This document shows positions 51,042 through 58,906 of a stretch of 64,000 nt of DNA, piece after piece. Origin of the DNA: Limosilactobacillus caecicola (GTDB lineage Bacteria; Bacillota; Bacilli; Lactobacillales; Lactobacillaceae); NCBI RefSeq assembly GCF_943192935.1, contig NZ_CALPCI010000002.1, forward strand, positions 186,001 to 250,000, read 5' to 3'. Below the pieces are notes generated by a model. It was not told where the DNA came from. It made no database searches and saw only the letters and a program-made list of their open reading frames with translations. Made by a program: the position numbers and the translations under genes. Within the stretch, counting starts at the first letter, position 1. Every line of letters begins with the position of its first letter.

Positions 51042-51110
51042 TAAAAATAAAGAGACCTTGTCATGGGATAGAACAGTCCCCAAGGCCTCTTTACAAAAGT
51101 AGTATGTCAA
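51042..51110 (-). ncRNA. Candidate ~70-nt small RNA under a cre site
   Basis: On the minus strand a TATAAA (51117-51122) with a weak TTTTGT (-35, 17-nt spacing) precedes a short sequence. It ends in the hairpin AAAGAGGCCTTG/CAAGGTCTCTTT followed by ATTTTT. The loop region carries GGGGAC and TATCCC. No ORF with a ribosome binding site is present. A perfect CcpA cre site overlaps the -35 region. Size and layout fit a trans-acting small RNA. Confidence 0.55.
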
Positions 51111-51128
51111 CTATCGTTTATACTAACA

Positions 51129-51142
51129 TGATAGCGTTTACA
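51129..51142 (-). promoter_or_regulatory. Perfect CcpA cre site
   Basis: The minus strand reads TGTAAACGCTATCA, matching TGWAANCGNTNWCA at every defined position. It covers the spacer and the edge of the -35 of the small RNA promoter, a position that would repress transcription when sugar is plentiful. Confidence 0.72.
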
Positions 51143-51173
51143 AAACAACGCTAAATTAAAAAATGTATTGAAA

Positions 51174-51278
51174 CAAAAAAGCTCCGCCATCTTAGGCAGA
51201 GACAAAAAACCAATTAATACTAATACGTGGCTAATTGTACAAGTATTATTGGTGAAAAAACTGAATATTACTATTCAG
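51174..51278 (-). ncRNA. Three stacked terminator-like hairpins
   Basis: Reading the minus strand, CTGAATA-GTAA-TATTCAG plus T6 (51255-51278), CCAATAATAC...GTATTAATTGG plus T6 (51203-51252) and CTCTGCC-TAAGAT-GGCGGAG plus CTTTTTT (51174-51201) follow one another within about 100 nt. The first two are each preceded by or contain ATTAGCCAC. Upstream on the same strand lies a possible hairpin TATCGT-GGTA-ACGATA (51332-51347). This looks like a structured noncoding RNA or serial attenuator. I match no known family. Confidence 0.45.
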
Positions 51279-51454
51279 TGGCTAATATTATTCTACTAAT
51301 AAGGATCGGGGAGAGCCTCATTAGGTGGCTTTATCGTTACCACGATAGATATCATACAACCATACATTTTTAAAATAAAGTCAAAATTTAGAATAAGTTA
51401 AACTTTTTTGTAGAATTTCATCAGAACTAAATTATATTAATTGTGACTGTCTAC

Positions 51455-51583
51455 TAAATTGCGTTAAAATGGTGGCAACTTACTAAATTAAAGTGCCGAA
51501 AGCCGCGGAATCTATGTTAGAAGGGTCTAACAGCTTAAAATCTGAAAATTAGTGGGTGACTTAATCTAATTTTTAGATTGGAA
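51455..51583 (+). promoter_or_regulatory. Structured region upstream of copY
   Basis: A possible plus promoter TTGTGA-18-TAAAAT (51441-51470) is followed by several hairpins: GGCAACTT/AAGTGCC, TGTTAGA-AGGG-TCTAACA (51513-51530) and AATCTAA-TTT-TTAGATT (51563-51579). No U run follows the last, so it is not a terminator. It may be a leader RNA of unknown type. Confidence 0.35.
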
Positions 51584-51612
51584 TTGACTTTCCATGTTTA
51601 CAATCGTAAACT
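51584..51612 (+). promoter_or_regulatory. copY promoter with palindromic operator
   Basis: TTGACT (51584-51589), a 17-nt spacer and TAAACT (51607-51612). The inverted repeat GTTTAC-AATC-GTAAAC (51596-51611) overlaps the -10. Its centre TACAATCGTA differs from the cop-box consensus TACANNTGTA at one position, fitting autorepression by CopY. Confidence 0.65.
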
Positions 51613-51631
51613 AAAATTAAGAGGTGAGTAG

Positions 51632-52063
51632 ATGACTGATAAATTAGAAATTAGTCCGGCCGAATGGCAAGTAATGCGAATTGCCTGGACACTACAAAGG
51701 GTAACTAGTTCACAAGTGATTGAAATTTTACAACGCAAGGTTGATTGGAAACCAGCAACTATCAAAACCTTGTTGCGGCGCCTCGTGCAGAAAAAAGTAC
51801 TGAAGACGACCAAACAAGGGCGCTCGTTTATCTACGAACCAATTGTTCAGGAACAACCGACGATGGACATTGCGGCCGATCAACTTTTTTCCAGTATTTG
51901 CGAAATGCACGTTGGTTCAACGCTTGCCCACGTCCTTGAAAACCATCAATTGAGTCAGCAAGATATCAAAACACTCCAACAATTATTAAAAGTAAAAGCC
52001 ATTACAGCGCCGGAAACGGTTGATTGTAATTGTGTGCCTGGTGAGGCACGGTGTGCCGAATAA
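51632..52063 (+). CDS. copY: CopY/BlaI-family repressor, orphan, degenerate metal hook
   Basis: This 143-aa winged-helix repressor of the BlaI/MecI/CopY family contains the recognition region ISPAEWQVMRIAWTLQRVTSSQVIEILQRKVDWKPATIKTLLRRLVQKK. The C-terminus DCNCVPGEARCAE has Cys132, Cys134 and Cys141. The canonical CopY copper/zinc hook is CxCx4-5CxC, so the fourth cysteine is missing. No copA ATPase or copZ chaperone gene is nearby. GAGGTGAGTAG precedes the ATG. It probably represses itself through the palindrome at 51596 and perhaps distant copper genes. Confidence 0.85.
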   Translation: MTDKLEISPAEWQVMRIAWTLQRVTSSQVIEILQRKVDWKPATIKTLLRRLVQKKVLKTTKQGRSFIYEPIVQEQPTMDIAADQLFSSICEMHVGSTLAHVLENHQLSQQDIKTLQQLLKVKAITAPETVDCNCVPGEARCAE

Positions 52064-52082
52064 GGATTCCGTCAAATAAGTA

Positions 52083-52131
52083 AGTATCCCCGCAGTTAGA
52101 CGATTCTCTAACTGCGGGGATATTTTTAGTG
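52083..52131. terminator. Bidirectional terminator between copY and ubiB-like gene
   Basis: TATCCCCGCAGTTAGA pairs with TCTAACTGCGGGGATA (16 bp), followed by TTTTT. Confidence 0.9.
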
Positions 52132-53844
52132 TTTCCAGCGTTTGCGCAGGGTTGAAATTACAAGCACAATGGCAACAATGATTGCTAATAACCAGCCAAT
52201 CACACCCAAACGATAAATAAACCGGTCACGACTACCGACGACAAGAATTGAAGATGAAAGCACCAATGATGCCAGCATAATGACAATTAACAAGCGATTC
52301 AGCAGCTTATCTAGTTGTTTCAAAACCTGCTTTTGACCAACATAATGAAGGTTAACCCGGGCGTCACCTGTTGAAACTTGGTCAAGGGTGCGCTCGATTT
52401 TTTCAGGAAGACGTGAAGCGGCTTCTAAATTATTATAGAGAGTTGTCGCGTGTTCGCTAAGAGCTTGTTTAAGATTAAAGTGGCGTTTGAAGTAGCCCTG
52501 AGCAAATGGACGGGCAACCTCAATCATTGACATTTTCGGGTCTAAGCGTGCCACAGTACCCTCAAGGGTTCCAAAAGCTTTAAAAAGCATGGTTACTTCA
52601 GGGCGAAGTTGGAGATGGTTATCATGACACAATTGACTAATCGAAAAAATCAGCTGGGGAATATTGATGTTTGCTAACTCAGCGTTTAAGTAGGGCTGTA
52701 AGAAGTTGCCAAATTCGCGGTTGAATTTAGTTTCATCAACCTCACCAGTCCGGTTGCAAACGTTTAAGACAGCGCGACTAATCCGGTAGGTGTCCTTACT
52801 AGTGATGGCAATAATGATCTGTGCAATTCCATCTGCCATTGCACTGCTAAGGGTACCCATCATTCCAAAATCTAGAAAGACCAAGCGATAGGGTGGGAGT
52901 TCCTGCTCTGTGCTGAAGTGAACAGTGATGTCACCAAATTGGCGTTTAAAATCGTGGGTAGTTGAATAAGCTTGCTTGTCACCAGCTGCGGGTTCGTAGA
53001 ATAAGATGTTGCCAGGATGGGGATCAGCCTGAAAAAAATGGTCAACAAAGACTTGCTTAATAAAGTTCTGGACTAGGATCTGAGCCACATTCTTCTTGGT
53101 AGCTTGTAATTGCTTTTGTGCAGTGGAAGTCTTTGGTGCCTTTTTCTCTAGTAGGTACTTGATACTTTTTCCCGGCATGGCTTCATTAACCAGAATTTTG
53201 GGGTGGCAATACTGCAAATAAACATGGGGAACCTCAATAATACCATCACCATTGTTAAGCCGGTAGAATTTAACGCCGTTTTGTGCCTCCCGCATTGTGT
53301 TGACTTCATTCAAAAGCGAAGTGGACAGCTGATCCATTACAGCATCAAGATCCACAATACTTAAGTCACCTGGCACATACTTTAAGAGCCGGATTGCTTT
53401 TTTAAATAGCGCTAAATCAACTTTGATAAGCCGGTTTACGCTTGGGTGTTGAATTTTAACAACAACCTTCGTCCCATCTTGCAATGTTGCGTAGTGACAT
53501 TGACCAACAGAAGCCGACGCAAATGGTTCTTGATCAAAGGTGGTAAAGGTCTGTTCAATTGTCTGGCCAGTTACTTCCTGAAAAATCTTCGCAACCGTTG
53601 AGTAACTATCTGCGGGCACTTTATCCTGCAACGTTCGTAACGCGCGAATATATTCAGGTGAGACTAGGTCTGGCCTGGTTGACAAGAGTTGGCCAAGTTT
53701 AATGAAGGTTGGTCCTAGCTCTTGAAAAGTCGCTAGAATTTGGTCTGGGTTGGTTTGATGGTAAAAGTTACTAATGAATGAATGTTCCCGGAGAATCCGC
53801 ATAATTTCCTTAATGCGTTGGGGTTGAGAGATTTCTTCGGTCAT
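52126..53844 (-). CDS. UbiB/ABC1-family atypical kinase-like protein
   Basis: This 572-aa ABC1/ADCK/UbiB protein has LGPTFIKLGQLLSTRPDLVSPEYIRALRTLQDKVP with the family KxGQ motif. A Gly/Ala-rich loop FASASVGQCHYA, the lysine in VVVKIQHP, QADPHPGNILF (catalytic Asp-Asn) and VFLDFGMMG (metal Asp) follow. Two C-terminal transmembrane helices anchor it. Family members support ubiquinone/menaquinone metabolism as ATPases. Here a link to the quinone of the cyd/menA/ndh block is plausible. AAGGAGTAATTATT precedes the ATG. Confidence 0.9.
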   Translation of the reverse strand: MTEEISQPQRIKEIMRILREHSFISNFYHQTNPDQILATFQELGPTFIKLGQLLSTRPDLVSPEYIRALRTLQDKVPADSYSTVAKIFQEVTGQTIEQTFTTFDQEPFASASVGQCHYATLQDGTKVVVKIQHPSVNRLIKVDLALFKKAIRLLKYVPGDLSIVDLDAVMDQLSTSLLNEVNTMREAQNGVKFYRLNNGDGIIEVPHVYLQYCHPKILVNEAMPGKSIKYLLEKKAPKTSTAQKQLQATKKNVAQILVQNFIKQVFVDHFFQADPHPGNILFYEPAAGDKQAYSTTHDFKRQFGDITVHFSTEQELPPYRLVFLDFGMMGTLSSAMADGIAQIIIAITSKDTYRISRAVLNVCNRTGEVDETKFNREFGNFLQPYLNAELANINIPQLIFSISQLCHDNHLQLRPEVTMLFKAFGTLEGTVARLDPKMSMIEVARPFAQGYFKRHFNLKQALSEHATTLYNNLEAASRLPEKIERTLDQVSTGDARVNLHYVGQKQVLKQLDKLLNRLLIVIMLASLVLSSSILVVGSRDRFIYRLGVIGWLLAIIVAIVLVISTLRKRWKH

Positions 53845-53863
53845 AATAATTACTCCTTAATGA

Positions 53864-53906
53864 AAAAACGTGACGGAAGTCAAAGAAAACTTCATCGTCA
53901 CGCCCC
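53864..53906 (-). terminator. Terminator after the GNAT gene
   Basis: On the minus strand, CGTGACGATGAAGT...ACTTCCGTCACG with a mismatch is followed by TTTTTT. Confidence 0.8.
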
Positions 53907-53930
53907 TGTATCGACTAACCTCAACATTGA

Positions 53931-54458
53931 TTATTCCATGTTGAGTTCATAGGCAACTCGTAAGTCATCGTCTGATGGACCAGTATAAACTTTCCCACGT
54001 TGAACAAAGCCAAAGTCCAAAACTAAGTTATGAACCCGCGCGTTTTTTTCATGAGTAGAAATCCGCAAGTCACGAACGCCTTCGTGATAAGCGATGGTGA
54101 TCAAGGTGGACATGATATAACGGGCAAAGTGCTTGCCACGGTAACCACTGGAAATCGCGATCCGGTTAATGGTCCCAAACGGGTGTCCAGCATGGTTCCA
54201 CTTACCATCAACAATGTATGCGTAATGGGTGTCACCTTGAAGCATTAAGGTACCAGTACCAACAATTTCATGCCCATACATCAATAAGTAACAAGAATTA
54301 GCTTCGATATCTTGTTGCATACTCAGCTTGGAAGGATACCCCTTTTGCCATTGGTCACTGCCATCTTCCTTTAATAATTGCCGGGCGTTTTCAATGATGG
54401 CATAAACGGCATCCAAATCGTCCAGGGTTGCTTTTCGCATGTAAATAGGTTCTCCCAT
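53931..54458 (-). CDS. GNAT-family N-acetyltransferase
   Basis: This 175-aa GNAT protein has IYMRKATLDDLDAVYAIIENARQLL at the start. The acetyl-CoA loop is INRIAISSGYRGKHFARYIMSTLI (R-G-K-x-x-A), followed by DLRISTHEKNARVHNLVLDFGF. Segments such as GSDQWQKGYPSK are common in lactobacillus acetyltransferases of unknown substrate. AGGAGGAACTATAA precedes the ATG. The gene is monocistronic. Confidence 0.88.
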   Translation of the reverse strand: MGEPIYMRKATLDDLDAVYAIIENARQLLKEDGSDQWQKGYPSKLSMQQDIEANSCYLLMYGHEIVGTGTLMLQGDTHYAYIVDGKWNHAGHPFGTINRIAISSGYRGKHFARYIMSTLITIAYHEGVRDLRISTHEKNARVHNLVLDFGFVQRGKVYTGPSDDDLRVAYELNME

Positions 54459-54530
54459 TTATAGTTCCTCCTGTCAATTTACAATCTTCAATTAAATTAT
54501 ACTGTCACAAGTGTACAATTCAACAATTAA

Positions 54531-54926
54531 TTACTTATTTTTGTAAAAACTGACTTCGATCAGGTTTTTGTCGGGGTCATGCAAGTAAAGCGAAGTCATT
54601 TCACCCTCCGAACCATGTTTGGTTACGGGACCAGCCACGACATCAACATAGTAGGATTTAAAATGGTGTAACGCTTCCTCTGGATCGTCTCCGGAAACTA
54701 AGCAAAGATCGGCAGCACCAACGGTTGGGTGGTTGGCCTGTAATTGGTCAGCTGGGCGGTCGGTTGTTTGCAGCCGGATCAACTGATGCCCACACCGGAG
54801 TGTTACAACATCGTCCGTGGTTTGGTCGTCAATAATAGGCATGTCAAAGACTTCATGATAAAAACGCCGGGAAGCCTCTATATCACTTACAGTTAAAACA
54901 ATATGATCAATTCGCCGCATTTTCAT
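54531..54926 (-). CDS. VOC-superfamily (glyoxalase-like) protein
   Basis: This 131-aa protein has the paired beta-alpha-beta-beta-beta fold of glyoxalase/dioxygenase proteins: MRRIDHIVLTVSDIEASRRFYHEVFDMP (metal His) and a C-terminal TSLYLHDPDKNLIEVSFYKN (metal Glu). It could be a lactoylglutathione lyase-like enzyme or a resistance protein. The reaction is unknown. GCGAGGTAATAAATT precedes the ATG. Confidence 0.88.
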   Translation of the reverse strand: MKMRRIDHIVLTVSDIEASRRFYHEVFDMPIIDDQTTDDVVTLRCGHQLIRLQTTDRPADQLQANHPTVGAADLCLVSGDDPEEALHHFKSYYVDVVAGPVTKHGSEGEMTSLYLHDPDKNLIEVSFYKNK

Positions 54927-55142
54927 AATTTATTACCTCGCTTAATTAGAGTCCGCTCATTATTTTACGGCAGATATGAGAGTGTGTGAAGGAAAGCTCA
55001 CAAGTTTTCTGGACTAATCTTGTGTAATCGAAAGAATTAACAGGATATATTAATAATATTAAACCAGAAATCGTTTCCAACGGAAAATTATAAGAAAATG
55101 AGACAAAATATGATTGTTGATTTGATTTTTTACGAATATATG

Positions 55143-55171
55143 ACGACACTTCGCGATTTCAGTCGTATAAT
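55143..55171 (+). promoter_or_regulatory. Promoter of the YjeM-type transporter
   Basis: ACGACA, a 17-nt spacer and a perfect TATAAT (55166-55171). Confidence 0.5.
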
Positions 55172-55219
55172 ATGATCTGAAGCATTTATAAGACATTTTA
55201 TTCAGAGGAGCGAAAATTA

Positions 55220-56734
55220 ATGTCAAATAAAAAACAAATTGGCCTGGCCAGTTTGGTCCTGATGGTCTTTACGACCGTGTTCGGGTTCGCCAACTCCCCA
55301 GTTGCCTTTTATCAAATGGGCTATGCTTCCATTTTCTGGTACGTTGTGGCAGCGATCTTTTTCTTCCTGCCTGCAGCATTAATGATTGCCGAATATGGTT
55401 CAGCAATGCCAAATGCCGAAGGGGGAATTTTCTCCTGGTTGGAATTTTCTGTTAGTGAACGGTTTGCCTTTGTTGGGACCTTCATTTGGTTAGCCAACTG
55501 GCTGATCTGGATGGTGTCAACCTCATCCAAGATCTGGATTCCAATGTCATCGCTGATTTTTGGATCGGATAAGACGACTACGTGGGCATTCTTCGGTTTG
55601 AGTGCTACGCAGTTTGTCGGAATTTTAGCGATTTTATGGATGGTTGTATGTACGTTTACCGCGACCCATGGTGTTGATAAAATCCAGAAGATTGGTTCTT
55701 TTGGTGGAACAATGGTTTCCATCATGTCAGCACTCTTCTTTGTCATTGCAATTGTGATCTGGATTGCACAAAAGGGAATGGTTTTGCAACCAATCCACGG
55801 TGTAAAGAGTTTCTTTATCTCACCAAACCCTAACTTCCAATCACCAATTGCCTTACTTTCATTCATCGTTTATGCCATCTTTGCGTATGGTGGGATTGAA
55901 TCCATGGGGACTTTAACCGACTCAATGAAGGATCCTGCTAAGACTTTCCCTAAAGGGATGGTTATTTCCATGATCGTGATTACTATTTTGTACTCATTTA
56001 TGATCTTCTTCTGGGGTGTCTGCACAAACTGGCAACAAGTTTTGAGTGGTAAGGATGTTACCCTTGGTAATATTACCTACGTTATGATGAATAATGCTGG
56101 GGTAGTAATGGGTGATGCGCTGGGGCTTTCTCATAGCACTTCGCTGATTATTGGGAATTTCTTAACACGGTTTGCTGGTTTAGGAATGTTCTGTGCCTAC
56201 GTTGGTTCCTTCTTTGTTATGGTTTACTCACCATTGAAGGCCCTTGTTTTAGGTTCAGACAAACGGTTATGGCCTGAAAAGATGACTAAGTTGAACAAGC
56301 ATGGTATGCCTTCCTTCGCAATGTGGGTTCAATTCTGCATCATTGCAGTTTTGATCTTTGCAATCTCATTTGGTGGTGCCGGTGCACAAAAATTCTACCA
56401 AATCCTTACGAACATGGCTAACGTTGCTTCGTCAGCACCTTACTTGTTCATCGTTGGTGCCTTCCCATTCTTTAAGAAGCGTCAAGGCATTAAGCGTCCA
56501 TTCGTCTTCTTCAAGACTCAAGCAGCTGCAACTGCAGTTTCCGTCTTTGTGTTCTGTGTTGTTGCCTTTGGGATTATCTTCACTTGTCTTGATCCAATCC
56601 TGACTGGTGATTACCAAACTGCCTTCTGGACGATCTTTGGTCCAGTCTTCTTTGGCATTGTCGCTTTACTCTTCTACAACTACGAAGCTAAGAAGCACAA
56701 TGTTAAGAACACAAACTCAATTAACAAAGATTAA
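55220..56734 (+). CDS. yjeM: APC-family glutamate/GABA-type transporter (YjeM-like)
   Basis: This 504-aa APC-superfamily transporter has about 12-13 helices and is close to the YjeM/GadC branch. It begins KQIGLASLVLMVFTTVFGFANSPVAFYQMGYASIFWYV. Later landmarks are AEYGSAMPNAEGGIFSWLE, YAIFAYGGIESMGTLTDSMKDPAKTFPKG and DKRLWPEKMTKLNKHGMPSFA. It probably imports or exchanges an amino acid. No decarboxylase gene is adjacent, so a GadC-like acid-resistance role is not supported. AGAGGAGCG precedes the ATG. Confidence 0.87.
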   Translation: MSNKKQIGLASLVLMVFTTVFGFANSPVAFYQMGYASIFWYVVAAIFFFLPAALMIAEYGSAMPNAEGGIFSWLEFSVSERFAFVGTFIWLANWLIWMVSTSSKIWIPMSSLIFGSDKTTTWAFFGLSATQFVGILAILWMVVCTFTATHGVDKIQKIGSFGGTMVSIMSALFFVIAIVIWIAQKGMVLQPIHGVKSFFISPNPNFQSPIALLSFIVYAIFAYGGIESMGTLTDSMKDPAKTFPKGMVISMIVITILYSFMIFFWGVCTNWQQVLSGKDVTLGNITYVMMNNAGVVMGDALGLSHSTSLIIGNFLTRFAGLGMFCAYVGSFFVMVYSPLKALVLGSDKRLWPEKMTKLNKHGMPSFAMWVQFCIIAVLIFAISFGGAGAQKFYQILTNMANVASSAPYLFIVGAFPFFKKRQGIKRPFVFFKTQAAATAVSVFVFCVVAFGIIFTCLDPILTGDYQTAFWTIFGPVFFGIVALLFYNYEAKKHNVKNTNSINKD

Positions 56735-56750
56735 TTAAAAATTTGCTTCA

Positions 56751-56784
56751 CAAAAAGCCTGGTCTTTTATGACCAGGCTTTTTC
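56751..56784. terminator. Bidirectional terminator after the YjeM-type gene
   Basis: AAAAAGCCTGGTC-TTTTAT-GACCAGGCTTTTT between convergent genes. Confidence 0.92.
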
Positions 56785-56792
56785 GTTTGCGA

Positions 56793-57233
56793 CTAACGTT
56801 GACAAATTGTTCTAATATTTGCCAATGGAATCGAATATTGTTTGTGATGATCGTGTTGATCAGTAAAGGTCGCACGGTGCTTTTGCCAGTCCACAGTCAT
56901 TAGATTTGCAGCTTGAATCGTTTCATAGAATCCTGATTCAGCGTTGAAGTAGTTAATTTCAACCGTGTTGTGGCGGTGTAAGTGGTGAAGTTGCCGATTT
57001 AATTGAGCTGCTTGAGCTGCAGACAAATATTCTTTCTTTTGGTAGTTTTTGGCAGTTTGATCAATCAACTGATGGTAACCAGTTAATGCTGAGAAGGGGG
57101 CGAATTGAGCGGCGCGGTCGTGTTGACTCATTGGTAAATGGGCGTTCGAGACGTGGTGGGGTTGCTCAATAATGTCGTTATACTTGGATGTATCCGAAAA
57201 TAAATGCTTTTCGATAATTACTTTTTCGTCCAT
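56793..57233 (-). CDS. YolD-like family protein
   Basis: This 146-aa YolD-like protein is of the kind encoded beside Y-family polymerases in Firmicutes. The landmark is MSQHDRAAQFAPFSALTGYHQLIDQTAKNY. The start codon overlaps the stop of the polymerase gene (TAATG), so translation is coupled. YolD-like proteins are thought to assist or regulate the UvrX/UmuC polymerase during SOS-induced translesion synthesis, by analogy with UmuD. The His-rich centre (QLHHLHRHN) is unusual but not diagnostic. Confidence 0.85.
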   Translation of the reverse strand: MDEKVIIEKHLFSDTSKYNDIIEQPHHVSNAHLPMSQHDRAAQFAPFSALTGYHQLIDQTAKNYQKKEYLSAAQAAQLNRQLHHLHRHNTVEINYFNAESGFYETIQAANLMTVDWQKHRATFTDQHDHHKQYSIPLANIRTICQR

Positions 57234-58759
57234 TAGATATGGTGGCCTCCAATTTGATTATTGCGTTCTTTAGTCGTTGACTCGGGGAGAAGATCCGAGC
57301 CATGCATGATGATATTTTTATCACCAGTTGTCTTTTGGAGGTGAAGAATTAACTTTTGAATTTGGTGATTTTGCTGGCGCTTGGCCTTAGCAACTTTATC
57401 AGCATGCACAGCTTGATCGACATTGGAAAAGAGATCTGTTTGTTCATAGCGAGATCGTTGTTCGCCAAGCTTGGCTGGAACCAAATGATGAGCCGTTAAG
57501 GTCAATTTACGGATTAACAGATATTGATTCACTACTTGGTTAAAAATTGTTTCATAAACTTCCCGTAATTCCTGTGCAGAATCGGTAAGGGCGCGTAACT
57601 GATGATTAGCATGATCAGGTTTTGGTATTTTACGCCCATAAAAATCTTCACTCACTGGTCCTTGATAATTGTGATTGTTGTTCAAACTTTGACTATCATA
57701 CTGAATCACAATGCCAATGGAATCCGTTACCATGCCACGCTTAACAAGGGTCAGTGCCAGGTCATCGGCCATTCCACTGACAACAGTTAATGCTTCTTGT
57801 GGCTTATATGGCCGCATTAGCACCTGACCAGAATAGATACCATGCTCATCAGTACTGTATGATTTGATATCCTCAATTGTGGTTGATTCGTAACCCCAGG
57901 AATGGTCAATCAATAACTCTGCATTCTTACCAAACTCACGGTACAGCACTTCTTCATTGAGTGAATCGGAGAGCTTGCCAAGTGAACAGCGGGCAATATC
58001 ACCCATGGTGTTCAAACCAAGTTTTTTCAAGCGCGCTGCGTATCCCTTCCCAAGTCGCCAAAAATCAGTCAACGGTGTGTGGGCCCAAAGATAACGACGG
58101 TATTGCATTTCATTCATTTCGGCAATTCGCACGCCATCTTGATCGCCAGGAATCCGTTTAGCAACAATGTCCATGGCCACTTTAGCTAGATAAAGGTTAG
58201 TCCCAATTCCGGCAGTGGCGGTAATGCCAGTTTCTGCTTGGATCTGCTGAATGATTGTCTTAGCAAGGTTATGGGCAGAAACATGATACTCATTTAGATA
58301 ATCTGTAACGTCCATAAAGACTTCGTCAATTGAGTAAACGTCGATTTTCGAAGGTGGGAGGTAACGAAGATAGATTTCATAAATTTGTGCTGACACACGC
58401 ATGTAGTATTCCATTCGCGGCTTAGCAATTTTAAAGTGCACTTGCAAATTTGGCGAACGAAGCAATTGATCTCTGTAGATTGACGCACGGGCATTGGAAC
58501 GCCGCATTTTAGTAGGGTGTTTACGGTAGCGTTCCTGATTAATTTGCCGAACGCGTTGGAAAACCTCAAACAGGCGCGGCCGACCTGGCACGCCAAATTG
58601 CTTCAGGGCGGGCGAGACCGCTAAGCAAATTGTTTTGTCAGTCCGTGATGCATCTGCCACAACGAGGTTGGTATTTAAAGGATTCAGATTTTGCGCCACA
58701 CACTCAGCCGAGGCAAAAAAAGACTTGAGATCAATTGCCAAATAAGTTCGCTCACTCAT
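57233..58759 (-). CDS. Y-family DNA polymerase (UmuC/UvrX type)
   Basis: This 509-aa translesion polymerase has the palm motif YLAIDLKSFFASAECVAQ (first catalytic Asp10) and YSIDEVFMDVT (second acidic pair). A helix-hairpin-helix thumb (FWRLGKGYAARLKKLGLNTMGDIA) and a C-terminal little-finger region follow. It copies damaged DNA with low fidelity. ATG at 58759 has AAAGGAGC. A LexA-like box covers its -35, so SOS control is likely. It is larger than DinB and resembles plasmid/phage UvrX, which may reflect mobile origin. Confidence 0.92.
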   Translation of the reverse strand: MSERTYLAIDLKSFFASAECVAQNLNPLNTNLVVADASRTDKTICLAVSPALKQFGVPGRPRLFEVFQRVRQINQERYRKHPTKMRRSNARASIYRDQLLRSPNLQVHFKIAKPRMEYYMRVSAQIYEIYLRYLPPSKIDVYSIDEVFMDVTDYLNEYHVSAHNLAKTIIQQIQAETGITATAGIGTNLYLAKVAMDIVAKRIPGDQDGVRIAEMNEMQYRRYLWAHTPLTDFWRLGKGYAARLKKLGLNTMGDIARCSLGKLSDSLNEEVLYREFGKNAELLIDHSWGYESTTIEDIKSYSTDEHGIYSGQVLMRPYKPQEALTVVSGMADDLALTLVKRGMVTDSIGIVIQYDSQSLNNNHNYQGPVSEDFYGRKIPKPDHANHQLRALTDSAQELREVYETIFNQVVNQYLLIRKLTLTAHHLVPAKLGEQRSRYEQTDLFSNVDQAVHADKVAKAKRQQNHQIQKLILHLQKTTGDKNIIMHGSDLLPESTTKERNNQIGGHHI

Positions 58760-58790
58760 AACCGTGCTCCTTTCGTTAAACAGTAATAAT

Positions 58791-58826
58791 ATTATACCGA
58801 AATACGTCAAAAAGAACAAACGTTTG
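58791..58826 (-). promoter_or_regulatory. Promoter with LexA (SOS) box for the polymerase operon
   Basis: On the minus strand, TTGTTC (58814-58819), a 17-nt spacer and TATAAT (58791-58796). CAAACGTTTGTTCT (58813-58826) matches the Gram-positive LexA box CGAACNNNNGTTCG at all but two positions and overlaps -35. Confidence 0.62.
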
Positions 58827-58906
58827 GCCGGGTTTGGAGTTGCATTTTTTGAATTTTGGGGTCACAATTATACTAACGAAATGTAAGCAAGGAGTGACTA
58901 AAGACA

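Noticed and set aside
51040-51350. CRISPR array or tracrRNA
   Set aside because: The repeated ATTAGCCAC occurs only twice, spacing is irregular, and no cas genes are in the window.
55220-56734. GadC-type glutamate/GABA antiporter with acid-resistance role
   Set aside because: No glutamate decarboxylase is adjacent and the sequence is closer to YjeM. The family is kept and the role is not claimed.
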